The notes beneath the pieces are model-generated. The model saw only the letters and a list, made by a program, of their open reading frames with translations, searched no databases and was not told the DNA's origin. A stretch of 64,000 nucleotides of DNA from Dechloromonas sp. (GTDB lineage: Bacteria; Pseudomonadota; Gammaproteobacteria; Burkholderiales; Rhodocyclaceae), in NCBI GenBank assembly GCA_028687035.1, contig JAQUAX010000017.1, positions 1 to 64,000 on the forward strand. The letters run 5' to 3'. The translations under genes and the position numbers were made by a program. This document shows, piece after piece, positions 1 through 7,548 of this stretch (positions within the stretch are counted from its first letter, which is position 1; each line of letters opens with the position of its first letter).

Positions 1-518
1 GCGTCGATGGGTTGAAGGGCTTTCCGGAAGCCATCGAGGCCGTCTATCCCCATGCTGCCGTTCAACTGTGCATCGTCCATATGGTCCGGCACAGCCTGAA
101 CTACGTTTCCTGGAAGATGCGTAAAGATGTTGCTGCTGACCTCAAGCGGATATACAGCAGCGCCACCGCCGACGAAGCGGAACAGATGCTCGGCGAGTTC
201 GAGGATAAATGGGACGATGCCTACTTGCCGATCAGCCAGTCCTGGCGCCGGAACTGGCCGCGCATTACGCCGTTCTTTGACTACCCGCCGGAGATCCGGA
301 AAGTCATTTACACGACCAACGCGATTGAATCAGTGAACATGAGCCTGCGAAAAATCACCAAGAACCGGGGCTCATTTCCGAGCGATGAGGCGCTGATGAA
401 ACTGTTCTATCTGGCACTCCGAAACATCAGCCAGAAATGGACCTTGCCCATTCGTGATTGGAAGGCAGCACTGACCCGATTTACTATCCAGTTCGAAGAC
501 CGGATGAACAACGTTTAA
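1..518 (+). CDS. IS256-family transposase, C-terminal part (5' end outside window)
   Basis: The frame is open from the window start (VDGLKGFPEAI...) and ends at TAA 516-518, so only about 170 C-terminal residues are seen. The visible part has the IS256/mutator signature: a second catalytic Asp region (VDGLKGF), the C-x2-H element (QLCIVHMVRHS) and the conserved tail YTTNAIESVN, which contains the catalytic Glu, followed by LRKITKNRGSFPSDEA. Family members cut and rejoin the element ends through a DDE active site. No frameshift is visible here, so the copy could be intact if its left half lies upstream. Family assignment is secure; activity is unknown. Confidence 0.93.
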   Translation, partial: VDGLKGFPEAIEAVYPHAAVQLCIVHMVRHSLNYVSWKMRKDVAADLKRIYSSATADEAEQMLGEFEDKWDDAYLPISQSWRRNWPRITPFFDYPPEIRKVIYTTNAIESVNMSLRKITKNRGSFPSDEALMKLFYLALRNISQKWTLPIRDWKAALTRFTIQFEDRMNNV

Positions 519-554
519 CTCAAACCCCGTTTACACAAAATTCCGGACACGCCC
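1..554 (+). mobile_element. Right end of an IS256-family insertion sequence
   Basis: The transposase is followed within about 10 bases by a GT-rich/AC-rich end at 529-554 (GTTTACACAAAATTCC then GGACACGCCC). This matches the kind of terminal inverted repeat that closes IS256-family elements, reading GGGCGTGTCC inward on the other strand. The left end and the target duplication are outside the window, so the exact outer base is inferred. Confidence 0.75.
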
Positions 555-982
555 GGTCCAGTACTAATTATTCCGCCAAACCTTGCAACCGCTCAAAAAG
601 TGCCAACAGCATTATACGGCCGCTTTCTACGGCCGCTTTCAGGCAACTTAACCACTGACCGCTCCTGGCCGATCGCTGACTGTGAGGATGTTGCCAAATC
701 GTAGCCACTGACCATGAAGCCAAGGCTGTTCTGGCCTTTGGGGTGCTACCTTTGAGATTGGCGAGAGCTGCAGAGCATTGATTTATATAGAACCAGATAT
801 TGGCTGGTGATTCTGTTGATCCGTAGGTTCCTGGTTTGAGCCCAGGTCGGGGAGCAAGACAAGTCACCAAGCGGCCCGCTCACCGACCGGGTCGTTGTCT
901 TTTCCCGCTCCTTGGTCGCGCCGCCGCAGCGATCCATAATCCGGGCCTCGCCACTGCTCACGGGACGTCTGCCGTCGAACCG
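555..982. other. Gene-poor scar between the IS end and the first chromosomal gene
   Basis: About 430 bases lie between the IS end and the hydrolase start, and I find no convincing gene. The stretch is less GC-rich than the rest of the window. It contains a perfect 13-base tandem duplication (TACGGCCGCTTTC at 615-627 and 628-640) and the tRNA-Asn remnant described separately. Short open frames crossing it lack ribosome sites and recognisable motifs. It reads as debris left by mobile-element activity. Confidence 0.6.
808..857 (+). pseudogene. Decayed 3' half of a tRNA-Asn gene
   Basis: The sequence reads like the last 50 bases of a betaproteobacterial tRNA-Asn. It has an anticodon-loop trace CTGTTGA (anticodon GTT), an intact T arm (stem CCTGG 830-834, loop TTTGAGC, stem CCAGG 842-846), the acceptor 3' strand TCGGGGA 847-853, a G discriminator, and CAA where CCA is expected. 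The 5' half is missing and the T loop has TTTGA instead of TTCGA. Identity rests on remembered tRNA-Asn sequences. 3' tRNA fragments like this are typical footprints of integrative elements. Confidence 0.6.
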
Positions 983-1837
983 ATGCCTTCCCTCTACTGG
1001 CTGTTTCCCCTCGGCGGGTTCGTCCTGCTGCTGGCCGTCAATCGGCTGATCCGCGTCGGCCTGGCTGCGCCCCGGATTCCGGCAGCGGCGCTTCCGGCGG
1101 AAGCCGGGTGGCAGGATGTCGCCTTTGCGACCGCGAACCGGAAGACCCTGCGCGGCTGGTTCCTGCCGGCCGGCGAGCGGGCGCCGGCGCTTGCCATCCT
1201 GCACGGCTGGGGCGGCAATACCGAAATGATGCTGCCGCTGGCCGGGCCGCTGCATGCCGCCGGTTTCGCGCTGCTGCTGTTCGATGCGCGCTGCCACGGG
1301 CGCAGCGACGACGACGATTTCGCGTCGCTGCCGCGTTTCGCCGAGGACCTCGGGGCGGCGGTCGATTGGCTGCGCACGAGGCCCGAGGTCGATCCCGGGC
1401 GGATCGGCGTGATCGGCCATTCGGTCGGCGCCGGGGCGGCGCTGTTGCTCGGGTCGCGCCGGCACGACCTGCGGGCGCTGGTCAGCCTGGCGGCGTTCGG
1501 GCATCCGGCATGGATGATGCGGCGCTGGCTGCGGGCGAAGGGCGTTCCGTACTGGCCGCTGGGCGCCTACGTGCTGCGCTACGTGCAGTGGGTGATCGGC
1601 CATCGTTTCGACGATATCGCGCCGGTCAACACCGTGCGGCGCGTCGCCTGCCCGGTCTTGCTGGTGCATGGTGACGCGGACGACATCGTACCGCTCGCCG
1701 ACGCGCAGGCCATCCTCGCCGCCGGCCGGGGCGACGGCGTCCGCCTGCTGGTCGTGCCCGGCAGCCACGATCGCTACACCGATCTCGAGCGCTCCATTGA
1801 GCAGCTGCTCGCCTTCCTGGAAGAAGCCTGCCGCTGA
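983..1837 (+). CDS. Membrane-anchored alpha/beta hydrolase
   Basis: A 284-residue protein from ATG 983; the frame is open further upstream but runs into the tRNA scar. Residues 3-20 form a hydrophobic anchor or signal (LYWLFPLGGFVLLL). The alpha/beta hydrolase core follows: oxyanion strand LHGWGGN, nucleophile elbow GHSVGAG (Ser), acid in HGDADDIVP and His in GSHDRY. This complete Ser-Asp-His set suggests an active esterase or acyl hydrolase of the BAAT/prolyl-oligopeptidase type. The substrate cannot be told. It stands alone, with no operon partner. Confidence 0.8.
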   Translation: MPSLYWLFPLGGFVLLLAVNRLIRVGLAAPRIPAAALPAEAGWQDVAFATANRKTLRGWFLPAGERAPALAILHGWGGNTEMMLPLAGPLHAAGFALLLFDARCHGRSDDDDFASLPRFAEDLGAAVDWLRTRPEVDPGRIGVIGHSVGAGAALLLGSRRHDLRALVSLAAFGHPAWMMRRWLRAKGVPYWPLGAYVLRYVQWVIGHRFDDIAPVNTVRRVACPVLLVHGDADDIVPLADAQAILAAGRGDGVRLLVVPGSHDRYTDLERSIEQLLAFLEEACR

Positions 1838-1907
1838 ACCGCCGGCCGGGCGCCGCGCAGCGGGCTGAGCTATAAAGAAAGAGAGAGGGTGACCAGGAGG
1901 TCCTGCG

Positions 1908-3269
1908 ATGAACGTTTCCTCTGTCTATGCATACAACTCCGCGATCAGCCGGCTTTACGGCCTGGCTCCGGCGGGTTCGGTCGGCGCGCTCGGTTCGACG
2001 TCGGGGATCGGCAACGCGCTGTCCCTGGCGGGCGTTCAGAGCAGCATTTCGAGTACCGGGACGCTGCTCGGCAATGTCGAGACGCTGCGCTCGGCGGCTC
2101 AGGCCCTGGCCGATGCCGGGCAGTTCACACAGCGCTCGGTCGCCACGTCCGACAGCAAGGTGGCGACGGCGGGCGCCGCCGCGGGAACGGCCAACGGCCG
2201 CTATGCGGTCGAGGTCAAACAGCTGGCCCAGGCGCAGACGCTGACGACCGCCGCGCAGGCGAGTTCGCTGACCCGGCTGGGCAGCGGGGCGACCACCCTC
2301 GAGTTCCAGTTCGCCAGCGGCGAAAGCCGCCAGGTGACGGTTTCGGCCGATAACAACACATTGGGCGGGATCGCGTCGGCGATCAACGCGGCGGGGATCG
2401 GGGTGACGGCCGAAGTCGTTTCGTCGGCTGCCGGCTACCAGTTGAAGATGACCGGCCAGAGCGGGGCGGCCAATGCCTATACGGTCGCTGCAACGGGCAA
2501 CGCGGCGGTCGGCGGGCTGGTTTCGTATGCGCCGGGCGGCAGCTCGGGCGCCAGCCTCGGCAGTGCGGCGCGCAACGCCGAAGGACTGATCAACGGCAAC
2601 GCCTTCGTGTCGGGGACCAATACCGTCAACTCGGGCGGACTGACGCTCGATCTGCGCGCCACCGGCAAGACGGTGCTCAGCGTGGCGCCCGATTCCCAAC
2701 TGACGCAGGCGGTCAGCGATTTCGTCGGCGCCTACAACGCGGTCCAGACGAACCTGAACGGGCTGGGCGGCGACGGACTGGGGCTGAACTCGGCCTATCT
2801 GCGCGGCCAGTTGTCGGCGGCGCTCGATTCGACCGCGAAGCTGGCCCAGGTCGGCATCGGCCGGAATGCGGACGGCACATTGAGCCTGAATACCAAAACG
2901 CTGGAAGCGGCGATCGCGAAATCGCCGTCCGATGTGGCGAGCGTGCTGAGCAGTCCGGGCACCGGCCTGGCGCAGCGGGTCGATGACCTGACCGACGGGG
3001 CCCTGTCGCCGAAGAACCTGCTGAAGCTGACGGCGAGCAGCCTGTATTCGTCCGCCTTCGACAGCGGCTACGGCTATCTCGGCCAGCTCGGCATGACGGG
3101 CAGCAACGGCACGGGCTATTCCGGGCTGGCTTCGCAGTGGCTGCTTTACCAGCTTGGCAACAGCGGCACGGCGAGCGAGGCGGCCGGCACGTCCGGCGCC
3201 GCGTCTTTCCTGCAGTCCCTGCTCGCCCAGCAGTCGCTCAACGCCAGTCTGCTGTCGGCACTGGGCTGA
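1908..3269 (+). CDS. FliD-like (hook-associated protein 2-type) protein, orphan
   Basis: A 453-residue protein with a strong AGGAGG ribosome site 8 bases before ATG 1908. Residues about 95-160 look like the FliD N-terminal domain (GRYAVEVKQLAQAQTL, then strand-rich repeats with SADNNTLGGIASAINAA). Residues about 240-370 resemble FliD C-terminal core (SDFVGAYNAVQTNL, GIGRNADGTLSLNTKTLEAAI). FliD caps the flagellar filament and guides flagellin assembly. Here the extreme N-terminal coiled coil is replaced by a Ser/Gly/Ala-rich stretch and the C-terminal tail by low-complexity Ser/Gly/Leu. There are no flagellar genes nearby, so it may be a paralog with another surface role. The last 32 bases overlap the convergent neighbour. 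Confidence 0.72.
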   Translation: MNVSSVYAYNSAISRLYGLAPAGSVGALGSTSGIGNALSLAGVQSSISSTGTLLGNVETLRSAAQALADAGQFTQRSVATSDSKVATAGAAAGTANGRYAVEVKQLAQAQTLTTAAQASSLTRLGSGATTLEFQFASGESRQVTVSADNNTLGGIASAINAAGIGVTAEVVSSAAGYQLKMTGQSGAANAYTVAATGNAAVGGLVSYAPGGSSGASLGSAARNAEGLINGNAFVSGTNTVNSGGLTLDLRATGKTVLSVAPDSQLTQAVSDFVGAYNAVQTNLNGLGGDGLGLNSAYLRGQLSAALDSTAKLAQVGIGRNADGTLSLNTKTLEAAIAKSPSDVASVLSSPGTGLAQRVDDLTDGALSPKNLLKLTASSLYSSAFDSGYGYLGQLGMTGSNGTGYSGLASQWLLYQLGNSGTASEAAGTSGAASFLQSLLAQQSLNASLLSALG

Positions 3270-3858
3270 CGCAATCCTCCGCATCCGGCAGTCCGGCGAG
3301 AACCGCCGCGTAGTCCGCCGCCGTGGTCAACACGGCGACGACCTGCGGCAGCGGCTCGGCATGGATGCCGGGCAGGTCGGCCTCTTCCGGCTGGCGGGCC
3401 GGGAAGGCGAGGCGTTCCCGTGGCGGCGCGAAGCGGGCGTCGACGCCGGGCTTGTTTCCCCGGGCATCGATCCGGTACCAGCCGTGGCGGCGCAGGTGCA
3501 CGGCGTTCAATCCATGCAGGCAGTAGGGCGGGCCGTCGTTGCCGATGCTCAGTCGCTGGTAGCAGAGTCCGGCCGGGATGCCGTTGGCGCGCAGCAGGGC
3601 GGCCAGCAAATGGCTTTTGGCGTAGCAGTAGCCGGTGCGCCAGGCCAGCACCGCCGAAGCGGCACAGGTCACCGGGTTGAGCCGGAAGTCGGCGCTGTGG
3701 CGGATTTCGTCGCGGACGAAGGCGAAGCACGCGGCGGCGATCGCCTCGTCGCCGAGCAGGCCGGCGGCGAGCCGTCCGGCCTGCTCCGACACGGCCGGAT
3801 CGCGCCAGTCGATCCAGCGGCTGGCGGCTAGATAGGGCGCGAGATCGGCATCGTTCAT
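3238..3858 (-). CDS. Transglutaminase-like cysteine-protease-fold protein
   Basis: A 206-residue protein whose ATG overlaps the stop of argD in an ATGA junction, so the two are translationally coupled. The central region has the transglutaminase-like triad pattern: [20 protein letters not shown] (Cys), HGLNAVHL (His) and WYRIDARG (Asp). Such domains hydrolyse or transfer amide bonds, and many bacterial members act on peptides of unknown identity. The coupling to an aminotransferase suggests an amino-acid or peptide metabolic role, which is inference. The 3' end overlaps the convergent FliD-like gene by 32 bases. Confidence 0.78.
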   Translation of the reverse strand: MNDADLAPYLAASRWIDWRDPAVSEQAGRLAAGLLGDEAIAAACFAFVRDEIRHSADFRLNPVTCAASAVLAWRTGYCYAKSHLLAALLRANGIPAGLCYQRLSIGNDGPPYCLHGLNAVHLRRHGWYRIDARGNKPGVDARFAPPRERLAFPARQPEEADLPGIHAEPLPQVVAVLTTAADYAAVLAGLPDAEDCVSPVPTADWR

Positions 3859-5057
3859 TGCCTTGGCTCCGCGTGCTGCCGGGCAGCGATGATGGCGCTG
3901 CGCAGCAGCGAGAGGCCGATCCCGATTTCCTCGGCGGCGGTATTGAGCGCCGGCATCAGGCGCAGGCAGTGCGGCCGCGGCGAGTTCAGCAGCAGGCCGG
4001 CGTCGCGCGCCGCCTCGACGACGGCGGGGCCGAGGTCGGCGCCGAGTTCGAGGGCGAGCAGCAGGCCGCTGCCCCTGACCTCGCCGAGTCCCAGTTCGGC
4101 CGACAGCCGGCGCAGTCCGTCCGCCAGTTCCCGCCCGCGCTCGCGCGTCGCGGCGAGGAAACCGTCGGCGGTCAGCGTGTCGATGACCGCGAGGCCGGCG
4201 GCGCAGACCAGCGGGTTGCCGCAGTAGGTCCCGCCCTGGTCGCCGGGTTCGAAGCACGAAACGGCCTCCCGGGCGAGCAGTGCCGACAGCGGAACGCCGC
4301 CACCCAGGCCCTTGCCCAGCGTCATGATGTCCGGTTCGACGCCGCTTGCCTGGTAGGCGAAGAGCTCGCCGGTCCGGCCGCAGCCGGTCTGCACCTCGTC
4401 GAAAATCAGCAGCAGCCGGTGGCGGTCGCACAGGGCGCGCAGACCGCGCAGGAATTCGGGCGTCGCCGGGATTACGCCGGCCTCGCCCTGAACGGGTTCG
4501 AGCATGATGGCGACCGTCGCCGGGCCGATCAGCGCCTCGACCGATGCGAGGTCGTTGTAGGTGGCCTTGGCGAAGCCCGGCACCGGGGGCGCGAACAGCG
4601 TGTCCCAGCCCGGCTTTCCGCTGGCCGCCATGGTCGCCAGCGTGCGGCCGTGGAAGGCGTTGTGGAAGCCGATGATCTCGTAGGCGCCATCCTTGTGCCG
4701 GCGTCCCCATTTGCGGGCGAGCTTGATGGCGCCTTCGTTGGCCTCGGCGCCGGAACTGGCGAAGAAGACGTGGTCGAACACGCTGTGCCGGGTCAGGCGT
4801 TCGGCGAGCTGCAGCGACGGCAGGTTGTAGAAGGCCGGGCCGGGGTTGATCAGCGTCCGCGCCTGGCCGGCCAGCGCATCGGCGATCGCGGCCGGTGCGT
4901 GGCCGAGGCAGTTAACCGCCCAGCCCTGCACCCAGTCGAGGTAGCGGCGGCCTTCGCGGTCGAACAGCCAGGCGCCTTCGCCGCGTACGAAGAAGGTTTC
5001 GGGGCGGCGGGCGATCGGCATCAGGCTGGGCAGGCAGTGTTCGGCATCAGGGGACAT
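3855..5057 (-). CDS. argD: Acetylornithine aminotransferase (class III, PLP-dependent)
   Basis: A 400-residue fold-type I class III aminotransferase. Visible marks are [21 protein letters not shown] (cofactor phosphate loop), [33 protein letters not shown] (Asp holding the pyridine nitrogen) and the Schiff-base region [14 protein letters not shown] with the PLP lysine. Length and motifs fit ArgD, which transaminates N-acetylglutamate semialdehyde in arginine synthesis and often also succinyl-diaminopimelate. The gene is first in a two-gene operon with the transglutaminase-like gene. Other omega-aminotransferases of this family are possible but less likely. Confidence 0.87.
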   Translation of the reverse strand: MSPDAEHCLPSLMPIARRPETFFVRGEGAWLFDREGRRYLDWVQGWAVNCLGHAPAAIADALAGQARTLINPGPAFYNLPSLQLAERLTRHSVFDHVFFASSGAEANEGAIKLARKWGRRHKDGAYEIIGFHNAFHGRTLATMAASGKPGWDTLFAPPVPGFAKATYNDLASVEALIGPATVAIMLEPVQGEAGVIPATPEFLRGLRALCDRHRLLLIFDEVQTGCGRTGELFAYQASGVEPDIMTLGKGLGGGVPLSALLAREAVSCFEPGDQGGTYCGNPLVCAAGLAVIDTLTADGFLAATRERGRELADGLRRLSAELGLGEVRGSGLLLALELGADLGPAVVEAARDAGLLLNSPRPHCLRLMPALNTAAEEIGIGLSLLRSAIIAARQHAEPRQ

Positions 5058-5089
5058 CGTGATCTCCTCGAAAGGCGGGGCGGGAAAAG

Positions 5090-5120
5090 AAAAAGGCCAC
5101 GGCGGTTGCCGTGGCCTTTT
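5090..5120 (-). terminator. Perfect hairpin with T-tract, reading on the minus strand
   Basis: Stem AAAGGCCACGGC pairs perfectly with GCCGTGGCCTTT around a four-base loop. On the minus strand it is followed by TTTTTCTTTT. It lies just upstream of argD, so it would end any minus-strand transcript entering from about 5.1-5.3 kb and leave argD to a promoter between the hairpin and its start, or to an attenuation-like arrangement. On the plus strand only four Ts follow. Confidence 0.7.
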
Positions 5121-5142
5121 CGGGAAAGTCGTCCGGTCGGGA

Positions 5143-5256
5143 TCAGTCGGTCGATCCCGGAATCCCGGAGGGTGGCTTTTCGCGAACGCGACACGGCACG
5201 CCGGACTGGCGTCGGGCAGCGCGCGGGCGTCGGAAGAAGCGGTTCAGGGAATCCAT
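5143..5256 (-). CDS. Possible small basic protein (37 residues)
   Basis: ATG 5254-5256 opens a 37-residue frame ([17 protein letters not shown]... ending GSTD) rich in Arg and Pro, stopping at 5143. It is directly followed by the strong minus-strand terminator at 5090-5120, the order expected for a short transcription unit. The ribosome site is weak and I recognise no family. The position of the frame next to a terminator is the only positive evidence. Confidence 0.25.
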   Translation of the reverse strand: MDSLNRFFRRPRAARRQSGVPCRVREKPPSGIPGSTD

Positions 5257-5326
5257 GGCTCGATGGTCGGCGATCGCGGGCGCCGCTGTCAAGAGGCGTG
5301 CACAGCGGCTTGCCCCCGGAAATTTA

Positions 5327-5355
5327 TGGAAACTCCCGGATTGTTGGTCTATAAT
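5327..5355 (+). promoter_or_regulatory. Sigma-70-type promoter upstream of tRNA-Thr
   Basis: A perfect TATAAT lies at 5350-5355 with a partial -35 (TGGAAA, 5327-5332) at 17-base spacing. It is followed by GCGCC, a G+C discriminator typical of stable RNA promoters. It could drive the structured leader at 5362-5437 and, by read-through, the tRNA. Confidence 0.65.
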
Positions 5356-5361
5356 GCGCCC

Positions 5362-5440
5362 CGCGTTGGCGACTTCGGTTGGCCGGCGCCTCGATCGGCA
5401 ACAAGCTGTCCCGCCCGGTTCGCATGACCGGGCTTTTTGT
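5362..5440 (+). ncRNA. Candidate small RNA or structured tRNA leader ending in a terminator
   Basis: Between the TATAAT at 5350 and the tRNA-Thr start lie about 80 bases with no frame but clear structure. GCCCGGT pairs with ACCGGGC around a short loop (5412-5432), followed by TTTTTGTTGCC. The flanking GGCAACAAGC also pairs with the GCTTTTTGTTGCC that follows, extending the stem. A promoter, a short body and an intrinsic terminator make a small-RNA-like unit. It may equally be processed leader of the tRNA transcript. I see no match to a known RNA family. Confidence 0.4.
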
Positions 5441-5449
5441 TGCCGCGAT

Positions 5450-5524
<75 letters not shown>

Positions 5525-5530
5525 CTCCCC

Positions 5531-5740
5531 CTATTTCGTTTCCAGCACGCTCCAGCGCAGCCAGCGGCCGCAGGCCGAGCGCGCCCGGCGTTCCGAGCCG
5601 TCCCACGGGCCGCCGCAGCACAGGCCGGTCGCCGTTTCCGCTTCGATCAGCACGCTGTCCGGCGTGTCGCCGGGGCGGCGTTCGCCCTGCCAGCGCTCGC
5701 AACTGGCGCAGCGCTGACGCTCGACGGGGTGGACGATCAT
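5531..5740 (-). CDS. Small Cys/Trp-rich conserved-type protein
   Basis: A 69-residue protein starting 7 bases after the stop of the DUF3617 gene, so probably the second gene of that operon. It has paired cysteines near the N-terminus (CASCERW), a central GLCCGGPWDG and a C-terminal CGRWLRW, a layout suggesting a small metal-binding or redox fold. I do not recognise a named family. The spacing of Cys, Gly and Trp looks constrained, which argues for a real gene. The ribosome site is poor. Confidence 0.55.
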   Translation of the reverse strand: MIVHPVERQRCASCERWQGERRPGDTPDSVLIEAETATGLCCGGPWDGSERRARSACGRWLRWSVLETK

Positions 5741-5747
5741 TTCGCGG

Positions 5748-6227
5748 TCAACGCTTGCCCAGGCCTGGAATCACGATTTGCCCGGGCCGCTGGCCGGCCT
5801 TGCACGGGCCGATCCAGCGCGCTTCCTGGACGACGCGCGATTCGGCGACGCCGTTCTGCGGCGGATCGAAGCGGATGCGCAGTTCGTTGCGGTAGGCGTT
5901 GTCGAAGTTGCCGCTCAGCGTCGAGTCGGTGGTCACCGTGGTGTCGCCCTGGCGGCAGACCAGGTGCACGGCGATGCTGTTGCCACTGTGCCGGACGTCG
6001 GCGACCGGGCAGTCGGCGCCGCGCTGGCGGGTGTCCGGCACCAGGCGGTCGGCGGCCTGGTCGACGCAGACCTGGAAGGCCTGTCCGCCGGCGGCGGCCG
6101 GCGCACCGGCGATCTGGTTGCGGATTTCCCACAGGCCGGAGCGGCGTTTCGGCCCGTCGTCGGCCACGGCGACGGCAGTGCAGGCGGCGAGCAGGGCGGC
6201 CAGGGCGGGGCGGGCAAGAGCTTTCAT
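5748..6227 (-). CDS. Periplasmic DUF3617 protein
   Basis: A 159-residue protein. ATG 6225-6227 is chosen because GAGGAG lies just before it and it opens a clean signal peptide (MKALARPALAALLAACTAVAVA, cut near ADD). The mature part has the DUF3617 pattern: SGLWEIRNQ near the start, four spaced cysteines (CVD, CPV, VCR, PCK) and a strand-rich middle (TTVTTDSTLSGNFDNAYRNE). The function of the family is unknown; it is an exported, probably disulfide-bonded beta protein. It appears to lead a two-gene operon with the Cys-rich 69-residue protein. Confidence 0.82.
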   Translation of the reverse strand: MKALARPALAALLAACTAVAVADDGPKRRSGLWEIRNQIAGAPAAAGGQAFQVCVDQAADRLVPDTRQRGADCPVADVRHSGNSIAVHLVCRQGDTTVTTDSTLSGNFDNAYRNELRIRFDPPQNGVAESRVVQEARWIGPCKAGQRPGQIVIPGLGKR

Positions 6228-6315
6228 CGGGCGCTCCTCGAATGGCGAGGCTGTCATGCTAGCCCCGTTCGGGCGAATCGTCATGGGATAATCCGCGCTT
6301 TTTCCGGAACGCGGC

Positions 6316-6840
6316 ATGGCGCTCAAATCCACCATCTTCAAGGCCGACCTGCAGGTCGCCGACCTCGACCGCGGCCATTTCGCCGACTACGCGCTGACCG
6401 TCGCCCGCCATCCGTCGGAGACCGACGAGCGCATGATGGTCCGCCTGCTTGCCTTCGCGCTGCACGCCGGGCCCGACCTCGCGTTCGGCAAGGGCATTTC
6501 GAACGACGACGAGCCTGCGCTGTGGGAAGTCGATCCCTCGGGCATCGTCCGCTGCTGGATCGAGGTCGGCATGCCCGACGAGACGCGCATCCGCAAGGCC
6601 TGCAACAAGGCCGACCGCGTCGTCGTGCTGGCCTACGGGGCGCGCGCGGTCGACGTCTGGTGGGGGCAGGTTTCCGGGGCGCTGGCGCGCTTCGACAATC
6701 TCGAGGTCTGGCGCCTGACGGCCGAGGAGGGCCAGGCGCTGGCCGGGCTGGCCGAGCGGACGATGAAGCTGGCCTGCACGGTGCAGGAAGGCACGGTCTA
6801 TTTCGACGGCGTCGCGGTGGCGCCGCAGCGTCTTCAGTGA
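6316..6840 (+). CDS. yaeQ: YaeQ family protein
   Basis: A 174-residue protein collinear with YaeQ: MALKSTIFKADLQVADLDRG at the start, HPSETDERMMVRLLAFALHA, FGKGISNDDEPALWEVD, and the conserved WIEVGMPDETRIRKACNKAD. YaeQ has a PD-(D/E)XK nuclease-like fold; its biochemical role is not settled, though it was first noted as an RfaH-related suppressor. A -10 like element (GATAAT, 6287-6292) sits 23 bases before ATG. The last seven bases overlap the convergent zinc-ribbon gene. Confidence 0.93.
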   Translation: MALKSTIFKADLQVADLDRGHFADYALTVARHPSETDERMMVRLLAFALHAGPDLAFGKGISNDDEPALWEVDPSGIVRCWIEVGMPDETRIRKACNKADRVVVLAYGARAVDVWWGQVSGALARFDNLEVWRLTAEEGQALAGLAERTMKLACTVQEGTVYFDGVAVAPQRLQ

Positions 6841-7547
6841 CGCAGCAGTTTCCAGACCAGTTCGGCGCCGGCGGCGATCAGGTCGCCGAGGTCGATGTCC
6901 GGCACCTCGTCGCGGCGCTCGCGCGCCCGGCGTGATTTTTCGCGTTCGCGCATGACGATCGCGTCGCCCAGCGCCTCGACATCGATGGTCGTGCGCTTCA
7001 CCTCGGCCTGCCGGTAGCGGGCCAGCGCCTGCTCAACGGCTTCCGGGTCGAGGATGGCGATCGGCGCCCGGCAGTGGCTGCAGGCATGGTCGCGGCGGAT
7101 GTCGACCGGCGCGCCGCAGCCGGTGCAGCGCACCGTGCCGACGCGCGCGGCCAGCGTGCCGATCTCGGCCGCGGTCAACTGCCGGACGAAGCCCTTTTCG
7201 ATCATGAACTGCGCGAAGGTGATGAAGCGGCCGTGCTGCTGCAGGCAGCGGTGGTAGTTGAAACGCCCGCCCGGCTTGGCGAGGTCCTGGCCGTGCAGCA
7301 GGCGCTCGTCGCAGCGCGGGCAGCGCAGCGGGTCGGCCAGCGGCTGGCGCGGCTCGTCGCGGTGTTCGTGGATCAGCCGGAACAGTTCGACGATGCCGCC
7401 CGGCGTGATCTGCAGGCTCTCGTAGCCGTCGAACCAGATGCCCTGGCAGGCGAAACACAGGTCGAGCACGACCTCGCCGCCCAGCGTGCGCTCGAAGCGC
7501 TGCTTGGCCATCGTCTGCCGGCAGGAGGGGCAGGGGATGGCCTGCAT
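6834..7547 (-). CDS. TFIIB-type zinc-ribbon protein
   Basis: A 237-residue protein with three Cys pairs. The N-terminal ribbon is CPSCRQTM...CFACQGIWFDGYE (the zf-TFIIB pattern C-x2-C-x~20-C-x2-C followed by WFD), the middle has CPRCDERLL and the C-terminal half has CTGCGAP...CSHCRAPI. The tail is basic and helical, ending in a short hydrophobic stretch (LIAAGAELVWKLL). Related proteins are of unknown function. It ends an apparent minus-strand operon behind rlhA and the methyltransferase, separated from rlhA by one base, which suggests an RNA-modification setting. Confidence 0.8.
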   Translation of the reverse strand: MQAIPCPSCRQTMAKQRFERTLGGEVVLDLCFACQGIWFDGYESLQITPGGIVELFRLIHEHRDEPRQPLADPLRCPRCDERLLHGQDLAKPGGRFNYHRCLQQHGRFITFAQFMIEKGFVRQLTAAEIGTLAARVGTVRCTGCGAPVDIRRDHACSHCRAPIAILDPEAVEQALARYRQAEVKRTTIDVEALGDAIVMREREKSRRARERRDEVPDIDLGDLIAAGAELVWKLLRH

Positions 7548-7548
7548 G

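Noticed and set aside
746-1768. Minus-strand frame opposite the alpha/beta hydrolase
   Set aside because: The plus-strand frame has the full catalytic triad; the minus frame has no recognisable motif.
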